From positions 1-64,000 of the forward strand of contig JAHDHH010000006.1 in NCBI GenBank assembly GCA_020631405.1: a DNA stretch of 64,000 bases, read 5' to 3'. The stretch is from Saprospiraceae bacterium. GTDB lineage: Bacteria > Bacteroidota > Bacteroidia > Chitinophagales > Saprospiraceae. Made by a program: the position numbers and the translations under genes. This document shows positions 49,099 to 60,800 of the stretch, piece by piece (within the stretch, counting starts at the first letter, position 1; each line of letters starts with the position of its first letter). The notes under the pieces were generated by a model. That model was not told where the DNA came from, ran no database searches, and saw only the letters and a list, made by a program, of their open reading frames with translations.

Positions 49099-52000
49099 AT
49101 GAGAACTAGTACATTTAATCGATTTATCAAAACATCCAATGATGTCTTGTCCAATGTAGCAAGCGTATTGCTTCTATTGGTTTTCTGCATTTTTGGAACC
49201 CAGCAACTAGCAGGACAATGCTCAGTTGAATTAAATATGGGTGAAATCACTTGTGATTGGAATGATACTCCAACTAATGAAACAGATGATTTTATCGTAT
49301 TTTCATTAAACCCAACAGGTACTGATCTGGGTGGATTTTATAACGTAACTGTAGCCAGTGGTACAGTAACTCCTAGTAGTGGAGTTTATGGACTAAGTAC
49401 TGTCTTTACATTACAATTAGGATCTGCTGGAGCAGGAGATGTCGCAATAGATATTGCTGACGGAAATGACGCAACGTGTCAAGCATCTGGTACTGTAACC
49501 GATCCAGGTTCATGTGCAGTTGTTTGTCCACCTTTTGATCCCATCATTATGTGTGATGATGGTACGGAAGATTTTAAGTTGGTCGCTGAAGCAGGTTTAA
49601 CTGATGTAATTTGGTATAATGGTGATGATGTAGAAGTAGGTCGAGGAGATACCTTGACTGTCGATATTGATACGCCGGGATTATCAGATGGACTAGAATC
49701 ATTTTACTACGTAGCAAGAGATGCAAACGGATGTGAAGGATATGTTTGTTGTCCAATATTTGTAGAAACCGTTGTCTGTTGCGCACTGGTTGCTGATGGA
49801 TTTCAGGGCGAGTGTAATAATGTAGGTACAACTACCGATCCTACAGACGATTACTTTACCATTACCGTAAGTGCTAGTAACGACTCCAGTCCGGATGGCA
49901 TGTATGAAGTTTACTTCGAAGGTAATCTAATAGGTTCCGCAAATTATGGAGATAACCTTCTGTTAGGAGATTCACCTAATACTTATTTTATCGCCGATGG
50001 AACTAGTAGTTATAGTTTATTAATTCAAGATAGTGAAACACCGAGTACTTGTAATTATACATTTATAAGTGCACCGGTAGAACCGTGTTCAAATTGTAAT
50101 TTAATACCAGAGGCCATCCCATATGACTGTAATGACAATGACACACCTTTAGATCTTTCTGATGATTATGTACTTGTAGAAGTAAGTGCAGTTAATGTTG
50201 GAGGAGGAGCATCGGATATGTTCTCTGTTTATTACGGTACAGTTTTATTAGGTACTATTACCTATGGTTTAGACTTAGAAGTTGGAGGTACAATGCCAGA
50301 ACCGATTATGGCAGACGGAGTAAGTACCTACACATTAACATACGTAGATGTTGACGATCCTGAATGTACTGCAGAACTAGTTGTAGGTCCATTCGATCCA
50401 TGTTCTGATGATTGTGAATTATATGTCGATGCAAGCGTAAGTGATTGCTTTGATAATGGCACATTTACAGATCCAAGTGATGATTATTTTACCATTACTA
50501 TTGATGCGAATGCTATCAATGAAGGAGATGGAGCCACATTTGAAGTAGTGCTTGGTGCCGATTTAGCTACGGGTATTGGAGGAACAGTTATTGGAACAGG
50601 TAACTATGGAACTCCCGTGACCATCGGAGACAGCACAACACCACCATTTGTGCCTGATGGGGTAACAGATTATCATATCATCATAAGAAATACAGGTAAC
50701 GAATGTTTTAGCCATGTAGAGTTAGGACCTGTTTCGCCATGTGCTTTAATTACGCATGAAAAGGATATTGTTTCAGTTACAGAAACAGGAATAGGAAATA
50801 ATTATGATGTAGTATATACAATTCAAGTTACTAATCTTGGAGGTATCACAGGAACCTATGGTTTAGTGGATACACCAACGTTTGATAATGATATAATCAT
50901 AAATAATACAAGCTTTAGTTCTACAAATGGTCTATCAGGTGTTTTATCAGGTACAGGACCATGGACCTTAGCTACTACTGAACCCATCGTGGCTTCAGGA
51001 GTGCATACATATACAATCACAACGAATGTAACCCTAGATTTATATCCAGGGTCTGGAGGTGGAGATGATAGCTACACGGCTTGTGGTCTTGGAGTTTCAG
51101 GAGCTGCACCAGCGCCGGGACAAGGTTTATATAATGCCTCGGCATTGGACCTAAATAATGATGGTGTACCAGAGGAAGAAGATGATGCATGTGCTGATTT
51201 ACCATTTATAACACATGACAAAAGCATCGTAGGTGTGACTCATATAGGAGTGCATACATATGAAGTAGAATACCAAGTGGAAGTTTATAATTCAGGCGGT
51301 GCACCGGGTCAATATGATCTAGTGGATATGCCGAATTTTGATAATGATATAACCATTCTTAGTGCAAGTTTCACAAGTTCGGGATTAGGGGCAGGCATTC
51401 CTGCTGGATTAACCAATACTGGACCTTGGCCACTAGCAGATGATGCATCGATTAATCATGGAGATACACACGTGTATAATTTAATTGTACGTGTAGAAAT
51501 AGCCTTAGAGGATGAAGGTGCAGGTAGTGATTTAGGAGATAACGATTATATGGCATGTGGTGAGAGCGGTCCAGCCAGTTGTATAACTGATGGAACTATA
51601 AGCATGGCGGGCCAATACATGGGCAACGATCTTTTAATTATTGCTGTGGATATGGTTAACGCTTGTCCAGGAGAAGGTTTGTTTAACATGACCTTACTTG
51701 ATACTAACAATGATGGAAACCCTGAAGAAGAAGATACTGTATGTGAAGATTTACCATACATAATCTTAGATAAAGTGGTTAATCAAATTACCATGGTTCC
51801 AATGGATCCATACCGATATAATATTAGCTACAACATTAGTGTTTGTAACATTGGAGGAGCAATTGGACAATATGATTTAACTGATACACCGATGTTTGAT
51901 GATGATATCGTTATAGAAGGTGTAAGCTTTACTAGTGATGCAGCTGGTGCTCCAGGAAGTACACTTTCAGGCACTGGACCGTACACACTTAGTGATGATG

Positions 52001-55000
52001 AGGCATTAGCAGCTAATGCTTGCCATACTTATGTTATCAGCTATGATATTTATTTAGATCTAGAAGATGCATCTTCAGTTGGAGATGATAATCTATTAGC
52101 TTGTGGAGAAAATTCTCCAGGAGGAGAGGCGGTTCCATTCCAAGGATTATTTAATCAAGCAAGCATTGATACAAATAATGATGGAGTAAATGATGATGAA
52201 GCTGATGATTGCGAAGATATACCTCGTGTATTTGACTTAGCATTGGTAAAAACAACTACTGAAACAGGACCATTTAGTTTTGGAGATATCGTAACCTTTA
52301 CGATTGAGGTTCAGAATCAAGGTAATGTTCCAGCTACTGATGTAAAAATATTAGATTACTTACCGAGTGGTTTTGCCAATGTTGCGGGTAATGCGCCAAC
52401 ATGGAATTACGATGCAGCGAGCCACTTAAGTAACACCGAAATACCAGGCACCATTATGCCTACTGATAGTTACTTCTTGACGATTGATTTAGAAGTAGTG
52501 CCTACCATGGACTATTCTAATGGATGGACAAACTATGCAGAGATTTGGACCCATGCAGATGAAAATGGAGATCCAATTGATGATATTGATAGCACACCAG
52601 ATGCAGATAATACAAATGACGCAGGTGGTGAGCCTTGGGAAGTGACTGACAACGAATTAATGGGAGATGGAACAGGTCCTGTAGGAACTGGCCCAGCAGA
52701 TGAAGATGAAGATGATCACGATCCTGAGAAAATCGAAATTTTCGATTTAGCGCTTAAGAAGGAATTAGTAACTATTAATAACCCATACAGATATGGTGAC
52801 TTATTAGAGTTCAAGATTACAGTTTGTAATCAAGGAAATGTAGGAGCTGAAGATGTAGTAGTTAGTGATTATATTCCTGCAGGTTATGGATTTAGTTTAG
52901 CTAATAATCCAGGGTGGACAGGTGCTGCTCCGGAAGCAAGTACAAGCATTGCAAGCATAGCTGAGGAAGCATGCGAAGAAGTTAGCATATTCCTAACTAT
53001 CGAGCAAACAACTGGAGGCGAAAAAGACTGGGTTAATTACAGTGAAATTCAAAGTGCAAACAACGAGTTTGGTGAGGTGAGAGATGATTGGGATATAGAT
53101 AGTGATCCTGATACCGACAACGCTGACGAAAACTTCGTTGAGCCAAATGAAACAAATGACGATAATCTAGATAGCCACGATAAGGGAGGTGAAGAAGATG
53201 ACCACGATCCAGCTGGTATCGAATTATTGGATTTAGCCTTAAGAAAAGTAACAGCTAACCAAACTGGACCTTATGAGTATGGGGACGTAGTTAGTTTCAC
53301 CATCGAGGTGTACAATCAAGGAAGTATTCAGGCGAGTGATATTGAAATCACTGACTATATACCATGTGGATTTGTATACGAATCAAGCAATGATGCATTA
53401 GGATGGAGTTATGATGCTGCAACTGGTGATGCAACAATGACAATAGCAGGACCTTTAGTACCTGGTGATGATACTAGTGTTACTATAGATTTAGCATTAA
53501 CACAATGCTTAGATATGGATGATGACAGTTTCACTAACTATACAGAAGTAAGTGATTACAGCAGCGATGATCCTGATTATCCAGATCCTGTAGACGTGGA
53601 TAGTGATGATGATGTTAACGAAGATAATGATGATGGTGGTACACCAGATGATCCTAGTGAAGATGACATCGTTGATGGAGATAAATACAATGGTGGAGAT
53701 GAAGATGATCACGATCCAGAACGAGTTGAAATCTTTGATTTAGCTATGAAAAAGGAATTAGTAACGATCAATGATCCATATAGATATGGTGATAAATTGA
53801 CCTTTACTATGACCGTTTGTAATCAGGGTAATGTAGATGCACAGAACATAGTAGTTGAAGACTATGTACCTGCAGGTTACAGCTTCGATTTTGCAGACAA
53901 TCCGACATGGGGAGGAACTGTTAGTGATCCTACATTTACCATTCCAGGTGTATTAGAACAGGATGATTGCACCACCTTTGATATTGTATTAGAAATTGTA
54001 CAAACAAATGGAGGAGAAAAAGATTGGATTAACTACAGTGAAATTATTAGTAGCACAGATACTGACAATAACCCTAGAGTTGATGCAGATAGTGAAGAAG
54101 GAACAGATGCCGTTGACGAAAATGAGGTGGAGCCAGGTGATACTGATGATGATAATCTTGCGAGCATAGATAAAGGTGGAGAAGAGGATGATCATGATCC
54201 GACAGGTATTGAGCTATTTGATTTAGCACTTAAGAAAGAAATGACTTCTACAGGTCCATTCAATTATGGCGATGTTGTAGACTTTGAAATAACGGTTTAT
54301 AACCAAGGAAGTATCCAAGCAAGTAACATAGAATTAAGCGACTATTTACCATGTGGACTTACTTATGAAGCAAGTAATGATGCATTAGGCTGGTCAAATA
54401 ACGGCGGATTAATTACGATGACTTATGCTGGACCATTAGTTCCAGGAACAAGTGATGTGGTTAGTTTCAGCGCTAGAATTATCGAATGTTATGAGGATGT
54501 GGAAACGGCGTGGACTAATTATACTGAAATCAGTAACAGTGATAGTGATGATCCTGATTATCCAGATCCAGAAGATACAGATAGTATGACTGATAATGAT
54601 CCAGATAATGATGAAGGTGGCACACCAAATGATCCTGATGAAGATGATAACATAGACGGTGATAAGTACAATGATGAGGATGAAGATGATCATGATCCAG
54701 CATATGTGCCTGTTTATGATTTAGCCATACAGAAAACAGTTGACTCAATTGGCCCATATGTACCAGGTGATATTGTAGACTTTGATATTAGAGTGTATAA
54801 TCAAGGTAATGTAACAGCTTATGGAGTTGATGTAACAGATTACCTAAATTCAGGATATCTATTTGATGCTAGCATCAATAATGGATGGACACTAGCAGGT
54901 GGATTATTAACTTATACCATCGATGGACCATTTGTTCCAGGTGATGTAAGGGACCTACTATTAAGATTAGAGGTTCAAATTTTACCTACAGCTCAGCATG

Positions 55001-57258
55001 GCGACTGGTATAATGAAACTGAGATTAGTAGTGGTAATAATGAAGATGGTGTTGCACAGGATGATGCAGATAGTACACCAGATACAGATCCAGATAATGA
55101 CAATGATTTAGTCGACGGACCAGATGACGATGATATCTTCAATGGTGACGAAAACGATAATGTTATTGACGAACATATCGATGATCCTTATAATACAGGT
55201 GATGATGATGAAGATGATAATGATGCTGTCGAAATATTAGTTACTAGTGAAATTGGTGATTATGTTTGGAAAGACTTAAATGGAGATGGTATTCAAGATA
55301 AAGATGAGCCAGGTTTAGAAAATGTTGTAGTTAATTTATTTGATTGTGATGGTAATTTCTTAGAGACGACTACCACAGATGCAACAGGTTACTACTTATT
55401 TGATTTACTATTACCAGGTGAGTATCAAGTACAGTTTGATATAACAGTTTTACCTGAGGGTTGTGCTATTACCCTTCAGAATCAAGGTGACGATGATGAA
55501 GCAGATAGTGACGCTAATTTAGCAGGATGGACTCACTGTATAGATCTTGGACCAGGAGAGAAAAATCATACGGTTGATGCAGGTGTTTTACCATTAGCAA
55601 GTATTGGTGATATGGTATTCCATGATTTAGATGCTGACGGTTTAATGGAAGCAGGTGAAGAAGGAATTGAAAATGTACGAGTTGAATTATATGATGCAGA
55701 TGGTAATTTAGTAGGTACTACATTTACTGATGCAGACGGAAAGTACTTATTCGACAATTTGTATCCAGGTGATTACTACGTGAAGTTCTACGATCCAGCA
55801 GGATTTGAATTGACGCTAGATAACAAAGGTGGAGATGATGGAAACGATAGTGATGTAGATGGAAGCAATGGGGTAGGAACCACACAAATTACTACCTTAT
55901 CAGCAGGAGAACATGACCCTACTTGGGATGCAGGATTCTACATGTGTGTACCATTAGGAGAATTAGTATGGTTTGATACTGACAAAGACAATGTAGCTGA
56001 TAATATCGAAAATGGTATTAACGGTCTGAAAATCGAAATCTTTAGAGAAATCGATGGTGACTTTGTATTGTATGATTTCGTTTACTCAGGTCATAAGCCG
56101 GGTACTCCTTCTGATGATGGCTACTGGAAAGTATGTGTGCCTCCAGGTAATTACTTTGTACACTATGCAACACCACCATATGGTTTAGTTACGGTTAGAC
56201 CGAATCAAGGTGGTGATGAGACGAAGGATAGTGATGTTACAGATAATAATGGAATGAATACTACAGATATCTTTAGCCTGACAAGTGGTGAATCGAAGTG
56301 TGATTTAGGAGCAGGATTCTATGCAATGGCAGTGATTGGAGATAGAGTTTGGTTCGATCAGAATTCAAATGGTGTTCAAGATTTAGGTGAGCCGGGTGCT
56401 GAAGGAGTTCAGGTGGCAATTAGAGCTGCTGACGGAACAATGTTGGAAGAAACGGTGACTGGAACAGATGGTATTTACACGGTAGATGAATTGAAAGCTA
56501 AGGAATACTACTTAGAAGTTACACCTCCAGCAGGCTTTGGATTTACAACACCTAATCAAGGTAAGGAAATCGAGGATAGTGATATTGACCATATGAATGG
56601 AATAAATACCACGAGCTTATTCAGCTTAGAGTCAGGAGATGAAATGCAATATGTGGATGCAGGTCTAGTTGCAGGAGTACTACCGGCTAGCTGGTTAGGA
56701 TTTACAGGTGAAAACAAAGGAGCTTTCAACCATTTAGAATGGGCTGTAGCTAATGAAATCAACGTAAACTTCTATGAATTAGAAAGAAGTTTTGATGGGG
56801 TCAATTTCGATGTAATCACAAAGAAAGCAGCATTAGGACAAGCTGAGCACTTGTATGATTATGCAGATAATGATTTAAGTGTGGATGGTATTTACTACTA
56901 CCGAGTTAGATCAGTAGATAATAATGGAAGTGAGAATACTACCGATATCATTACTATTGAAGTAGAGAAATTAGACGATGGATTAAGTAGCAGTACCCGA
57001 TTGTATCCGAATCCAACGACTGGAATATTTACTATAGAAATAGAATTAACGAAAGAGGCCATCCAACTAAAAGCCGATATGTTTGATGCCACAGGAAAGA
57101 AAGTACTTAATGGATTGATGTTAGACCAAAATGCATCAGCAGGATTACATAAGTATGCAGTTGATGGTAGTAAATTGCCAGCAGGTATTTATGAAATTCA
57201 GTTAAGTATCGATACTGAAAGAATTAGTAAGAAACTAATAAAGCTAGATAACAACTAG
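49099..57258 (+). CDS. Giant T9SS-secreted surface protein, shorter paralogue of giant gene 3
   Basis: 2719 residues. Signal peptide 1-38 (VASVLLLLVFCIFGTQQLAGQ). Residues ~38-140 are one SGTxxPSSG-type module. Residues ~141-550 are Ig-like and related modules. Residues ~553-2050 are three HEKDI-type and six DUF11-like domains with acidic linkers. Residues ~2052-2525 are four SdrD B-like domains. Residues ~2527-2630 are an Fn3-like pre-domain, and 2633-2719 a T9SS type A domain ending KKLIKLDNN. From residue ~38 it follows the gene at 36359 domain by domain with very high protein identity, but it lacks the thioester-like head and nine of the ten tandem modules. Silent positions differ widely between the two, so the duplication is not recent. 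It has its own promoter, operator-like site and terminator. Confidence 0.88.
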   Translation: MRTSTFNRFIKTSNDVLSNVASVLLLLVFCIFGTQQLAGQCSVELNMGEITCDWNDTPTNETDDFIVFSLNPTGTDLGGFYNVTVASGTVTPSSGVYGLSTVFTLQLGSAGAGDVAIDIADGNDATCQASGTVTDPGSCAVVCPPFDPIIMCDDGTEDFKLVAEAGLTDVIWYNGDDVEVGRGDTLTVDIDTPGLSDGLESFYYVARDANGCEGYVCCPIFVETVVCCALVADGFQGECNNVGTTTDPTDDYFTITVSASNDSSPDGMYEVYFEGNLIGSANYGDNLLLGDSPNTYFIADGTSSYSLLIQDSETPSTCNYTFISAPVEPCSNCNLIPEAIPYDCNDNDTPLDLSDDYVLVEVSAVNVGGGASDMFSVYYGTVLLGTITYGLDLEVGGTMPEPIMADGVSTYTLTYVDVDDPECTAELVVGPFDPCSDDCELYVDASVSDCFDNGTFTDPSDDYFTITIDANAINEGDGATFEVVLGADLATGIGGTVIGTGNYGTPVTIGDSTTPPFVPDGVTDYHIIIRNTGNECFSHVELGPVSPCALITHEKDIVSVTETGIGNNYDVVYTIQVTNLGGITGTYGLVDTPTFDNDIIINNTSFSSTNGLSGVLSGTGPWTLATTEPIVASGVHTYTITTNVTLDLYPGSGGGDDSYTACGLGVSGAAPAPGQGLYNASALDLNNDGVPEEEDDACADLPFITHDKSIVGVTHIGVHTYEVEYQVEVYNSGGAPGQYDLVDMPNFDNDITILSASFTSSGLGAGIPAGLTNTGPWPLADDASINHGDTHVYNLIVRVEIALEDEGAGSDLGDNDYMACGESGPASCITDGTISMAGQYMGNDLLIIAVDMVNACPGEGLFNMTLLDTNNDGNPEEEDTVCEDLPYIILDKVVNQITMVPMDPYRYNISYNISVCNIGGAIGQYDLTDTPMFDDDIVIEGVSFTSDAAGAPGSTLSGTGPYTLSDDEALAANACHTYVISYDIYLDLEDASSVGDDNLLACGENSPGGEAVPFQGLFNQASIDTNNDGVNDDEADDCEDIPRVFDLALVKTTTETGPFSFGDIVTFTIEVQNQGNVPATDVKILDYLPSGFANVAGNAPTWNYDAASHLSNTEIPGTIMPTDSYFLTIDLEVVPTMDYSNGWTNYAEIWTHADENGDPIDDIDSTPDADNTNDAGGEPWEVTDNELMGDGTGPVGTGPADEDEDDHDPEKIEIFDLALKKELVTINNPYRYGDLLEFKITVCNQGNVGAEDVVVSDYIPAGYGFSLANNPGWTGAAPEASTSIASIAEEACEEVSIFLTIEQTTGGEKDWVNYSEIQSANNEFGEVRDDWDIDSDPDTDNADENFVEPNETNDDNLDSHDKGGEEDDHDPAGIELLDLALRKVTANQTGPYEYGDVVSFTIEVYNQGSIQASDIEITDYIPCGFVYESSNDALGWSYDAATGDATMTIAGPLVPGDDTSVTIDLALTQCLDMDDDSFTNYTEVSDYSSDDPDYPDPVDVDSDDDVNEDNDDGGTPDDPSEDDIVDGDKYNGGDEDDHDPERVEIFDLAMKKELVTINDPYRYGDKLTFTMTVCNQGNVDAQNIVVEDYVPAGYSFDFADNPTWGGTVSDPTFTIPGVLEQDDCTTFDIVLEIVQTNGGEKDWINYSEIISSTDTDNNPRVDADSEEGTDAVDENEVEPGDTDDDNLASIDKGGEEDDHDPTGIELFDLALKKEMTSTGPFNYGDVVDFEITVYNQGSIQASNIELSDYLPCGLTYEASNDALGWSNNGGLITMTYAGPLVPGTSDVVSFSARIIECYEDVETAWTNYTEISNSDSDDPDYPDPEDTDSMTDNDPDNDEGGTPNDPDEDDNIDGDKYNDEDEDDHDPAYVPVYDLAIQKTVDSIGPYVPGDIVDFDIRVYNQGNVTAYGVDVTDYLNSGYLFDASINNGWTLAGGLLTYTIDGPFVPGDVRDLLLRLEVQILPTAQHGDWYNETEISSGNNEDGVAQDDADSTPDTDPDNDNDLVDGPDDDDIFNGDENDNVIDEHIDDPYNTGDDDEDDNDAVEILVTSEIGDYVWKDLNGDGIQDKDEPGLENVVVNLFDCDGNFLETTTTDATGYYLFDLLLPGEYQVQFDITVLPEGCAITLQNQGDDDEADSDANLAGWTHCIDLGPGEKNHTVDAGVLPLASIGDMVFHDLDADGLMEAGEEGIENVRVELYDADGNLVGTTFTDADGKYLFDNLYPGDYYVKFYDPAGFELTLDNKGGDDGNDSDVDGSNGVGTTQITTLSAGEHDPTWDAGFYMCVPLGELVWFDTDKDNVADNIENGINGLKIEIFREIDGDFVLYDFVYSGHKPGTPSDDGYWKVCVPPGNYFVHYATPPYGLVTVRPNQGGDETKDSDVTDNNGMNTTDIFSLTSGESKCDLGAGFYAMAVIGDRVWFDQNSNGVQDLGEPGAEGVQVAIRAADGTMLEETVTGTDGIYTVDELKAKEYYLEVTPPAGFGFTTPNQGKEIEDSDIDHMNGINTTSLFSLESGDEMQYVDAGLVAGVLPASWLGFTGENKGAFNHLEWAVANEINVNFYELERSFDGVNFDVITKKAALGQAEHLYDYADNDLSVDGIYYYRVRSVDNNGSENTTDIITIEVEKLDDGLSSSTRLYPNPTTGIFTIEIELTKEAIQLKADMFDATGKKVLNGLMLDQNASAGLHKYAVDGSKLPAGIYEIQLSIDTERISKKLIKLDNN
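52228..55250 (+). repeat. Six DUF11-like domains with acidic linkers (paralogue 2)
   Basis: Same order and the same alternation of unit kinds as at 43598-46600, aligned one-to-one. The acidic linkers vary more than the domains. Confidence 0.8.
55246..56680 (+). repeat. Four SdrD B-like domains (paralogue 2)
   Basis: One-to-one counterparts of the domains at 46606-48030, including the diverged third unit (FDTDKDNVADNIENG). Confidence 0.8.
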
Positions 57259-57289
57259 CAGTAGAGTAGTAGTTAAAGAATACGCTAGA

Positions 57290-57330
57290 AAAAAAGCCCC
57301 GACAAGCCTTGCTTGATCGGGGCTTTTTTT
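57290..57330 (+). terminator. Intrinsic terminator of giant gene 4
   Basis: Stem AAAAAAGCCCCGA-CAAGC / GCTTGATCGGGGCTTTTTTT with one bulged T and a 3-nt loop, 32 bp after the stop codon. Confidence 0.92.
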
Positions 57331-57853
57331 GTGCAAAGTACATCAGTTTGTAAACTAAGTATAGTACTCTAAGATGAAGCATGCAAAGTCTGTGTTGTGC
57401 AAGAAAACTACTAATTGGATATTATGTACATCCTAATGGAATTTCTTATTCGAAGACTAGAATCAGAAGCTTTGTTGAGGATTTTTTATTTACAGAAAAT
57501 CGGGTGAATAGGACTAAATACAGCCAATCAAATCCAATCATCGAAGATTTAATTTATTCAGACTCGGCTCAAATACATTTGTACAAATTAAATGATGTTC
57601 ACTGGAATTGATGGATGAGAACCTAAAAAAAACCTGCAGAAAGCTGCGGACTAAGTCATTATTGAGATAAATTATATTTAATTATATATGTTAAGGTTAG
57701 GAAAACATATTATAAATTATTTTAATATGTGTAGCTTTGTCTCTAATCTAGGAAATCTAAGGGTATTGGAATTCCCTGATTGTTTTAACCAAACATCTCA
57801 AACACAGTATAGCATCAGAAATAATTGAATATTAATTCAAACAAGTCTATTCT
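57331..57853. other. Intergenic region and leader of giant gene 5
   Basis: No convincing gene. A 76-codon open frame (57381-57611) has no family resemblance or promoter. The right half holds the inverted repeat at 57704 and a -7-like box at 57732. TTCAAACAAGT shortly before the start also occurs in the leader at 36359. Confidence 0.6.
57704..57739. promoter_or_regulatory. 28-bp inverted repeat (site 5) with adjoining -7 box
   Basis: AACATATTA - N10 - TAATATGTG (57704-57731), one mismatch in the last base. TAGCTTTG, an exact TAnnTTTG match, follows without a gap (57732-57739). Start codon 114 bp downstream. Confidence 0.6.
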
Positions 57854-60800
57854 ATGAATACTGTTAATATGTTAATGGCTAAGCCATCGTTTTTGTCTCC
57901 TAGCTCTAGATTACTAAAGAGACTAAATAATTTAAGTCTAATTTGCTTGTTGAGCGTAATACCTTTTTTTTGCTATTCTCAATCAACATTGTTTTTTACC
58001 GTCAATGCTCCTGAACCGGGTGTTGAGTTTATGTCCATATGTGATACAGCAGATGTATTTACTATTTCAATAGCAAATATTTCAGGATCAAACTTGGATT
58101 CTATCCTGGTGAGTCCGGATTTGCCAATTGGCATCAATTACGTTCCTGGCAGTATTTTCGATAATGTAGGAGATATTAATGGGGTTGAGGCTGACATATC
58201 AGATTTAAATAATCCTGTTTTTAAGATAGGTTTAATTGGGGATGACGAGTCCTCAATCTTTAGCTTTAGAGCCAATGCTGATTGTGATGCAATAGCTTTA
58301 GCAACAGCAGGCGTTGCCATTAATTTTGATGTAGAAGCAATCTATTATGTTGGTGGCACACCTGGGTCAGAAATAAAAACGACGAACGATTTTGAAATTA
58401 CTAAACCAATTTTGAATGTAATAAACATTGCGCCACCGGTATTACCAGCATTTTTAAATGGCACATTTTCTAGAAAGTTAACAGTTAGTAATGGAGGAAA
58501 TGGACCTTTAGACTCATTTCAGATATATTCAGTCTTTAATCCTAATGCATTTTGTGTCGATGCACTAGGATATATAAATACTAGTGGGGATACCATTAAT
58601 TTGGCAACTACAATGTCCGCTGCTGGAGATACTATTTTTGCAAATATTGATGCTTCTCAGATTATAGATGGTACATTCAATGCACAAGATCACCCAGAAC
58701 AATTGAATAGAACCGAATATATGGAGTTCGTGGAGACATTAACAATAAAAGATTGTTCTATTCCTGCTGAGTCAAGACACCATGCTAGATGGGGTTGTGG
58801 CGGAAGCTACTGTGAAGATCAGTTTACTCCAGCAGGGGTTTCTTATGACATATTGTTGCCAGATTTAGTGTATAATAGAGCTACATCCATTTTTGGTACG
58901 CAAGATTATACATCTTGCTTTGGAGATGCTCTTACAAGATATTATTACGGAACAAATATTGGAGATGCACCAGCAAGTCTTATTAGACATAGGTTTCATA
59001 CAATCTGGTCAGATGAAACTAGAATTGATGCTGCTTCGATAAGATTCAGAATAGGTAAAAATGGGGTGCCACAGATTCCAATTATAGAAAATGATCTAAA
59101 GAAAGCAGCCACAGGAGATTGCTTTGACCTCGGCACTCATTCTTATGTTGTAGATGTTTTAGCAGATATAATACTTAATGTAGGAGATACTATTTTTTGG
59201 AGTTGGGATCAATATTCTTGTTGCGATAATGGAGTTTGTGGACAATATGAAGAGACGCAAGGAATGTACATTTACAATCGAAGTTATTATGATGGTTGTG
59301 AGTTGTATAGACAAACAGAAGGAAATCATGGTGCTTGGGTATATAGAAGGGAGTATGTGGTTGGTGTTTCCGAGACACCTACAGATTTAGCAACCGACGA
59401 AACTAAGTGTGCATCATTCACCGTTACAGGTTGGGATACGTCATATCCCTTGATGAATTCTTCGTGTAATGATTGCTACTATGAATTCAAATACATTATT
59501 GGAGCAGGATTAGATTGGGATGGAGATCCTACTAATACAGCTGACTTCATCTGGAGAGACCCTCAAAATGATTTGTGGGAGCCAGACTTAATCACATACA
59601 CAGATCATAATGATTTTACAACCTCCGATACACTAATATTGAGATTTAATGGGCCTAGGTTGCCTGGGTTTAATTTTATTGGTTCGGAACTGTTATTTAA
59701 ATTAAAAAAAGATTGTGACAACGAATTGCCAGAATGTAGTTTCACACCTGTACCAGTAACTAATGAATTTTATTTTATACCTGATCCTGATAATTGTGAG
59801 GATTGTAGAGTCCAAATGAATAATTGTGACTTAACGAATACGATAACTGCCCATTGCCCAATCGGTTGCGATCCATGTATTGGGGTAACTCTTCAGGATT
59901 TTGAAACAGTTAGATGGAATTATGATATTCCTGATAACAATAATGATTCAAGACCAGATGCAGCAGGCACAGTTATGGATACATCATTGGTTAAAGTCAG
60001 AAGACTTATGGTTGGTGATACCTTAGCAATAAAAGCAGTTGCGTCAATTTCAACAACGGAAGGTTTTCCTCCTCCAAACGATACATTACCATTTTTTGAA
60101 CATTTATACTTTTCACTAAATTGGAATAATCCAAACTATTCTGGTGTTGGTGCAACTGTTGAGATTTATGATTTTGACCAGGATATTTGGTATAATTGTA
60201 CGGTTGATGACCTCCAGTTTTCATCTGGAAATAGTGAAGTACTCGATTTAAGTGCAAACTCATTAAGAGCCGTTGGCTGTGGGATCCCTATCGATTTTGT
60301 TTTTGAAGACAAGGACACAGTAAAAGTACAAGTTTTAAATAAAGTAAACTATGATGTAGGCTCAAGTCCACTTGTCGTGGATGCAAACAATAGCTTTTTT
60401 GCTAGTGATTTACCTTATCCAAGCACGGATCGTGTTTTTTCGTGTAACACCTTAAAAGATCGTTTTACACTTTTTGGAAGTGTTAAAGCAAAAGGACCTA
60501 GTTATGATCGTGACTTTAATGGCTGTCAGACAACACATATTTATACCTATGGTACTGCCAGAACCGGAAATGCAACATGGGCTAACTTTTTCCCATTTGA
60601 ATTTAGGCCATTTTTCTATCCAAATAAAACGTATCTGGAATTACTTCCCGGATATGATTTCGAATATATAAGATCTGTTTATTACTATATTAACCCTGCA
60701 TCTTCTGTAGGCTATTCAACTTTTGCAGGCAATTTAACTGTAAACAGTAATCATGTCTCAGTTGTAAATGGTGAGTTAATAATGGATCACAAGGCTCACA

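Noticed and set aside
57381-57611. 76-codon frame after the terminator of giant gene 4
   Set aside because: No family resemblance, no promoter box, odd composition with paired Cys at the start. It cannot be excluded but is not supported.
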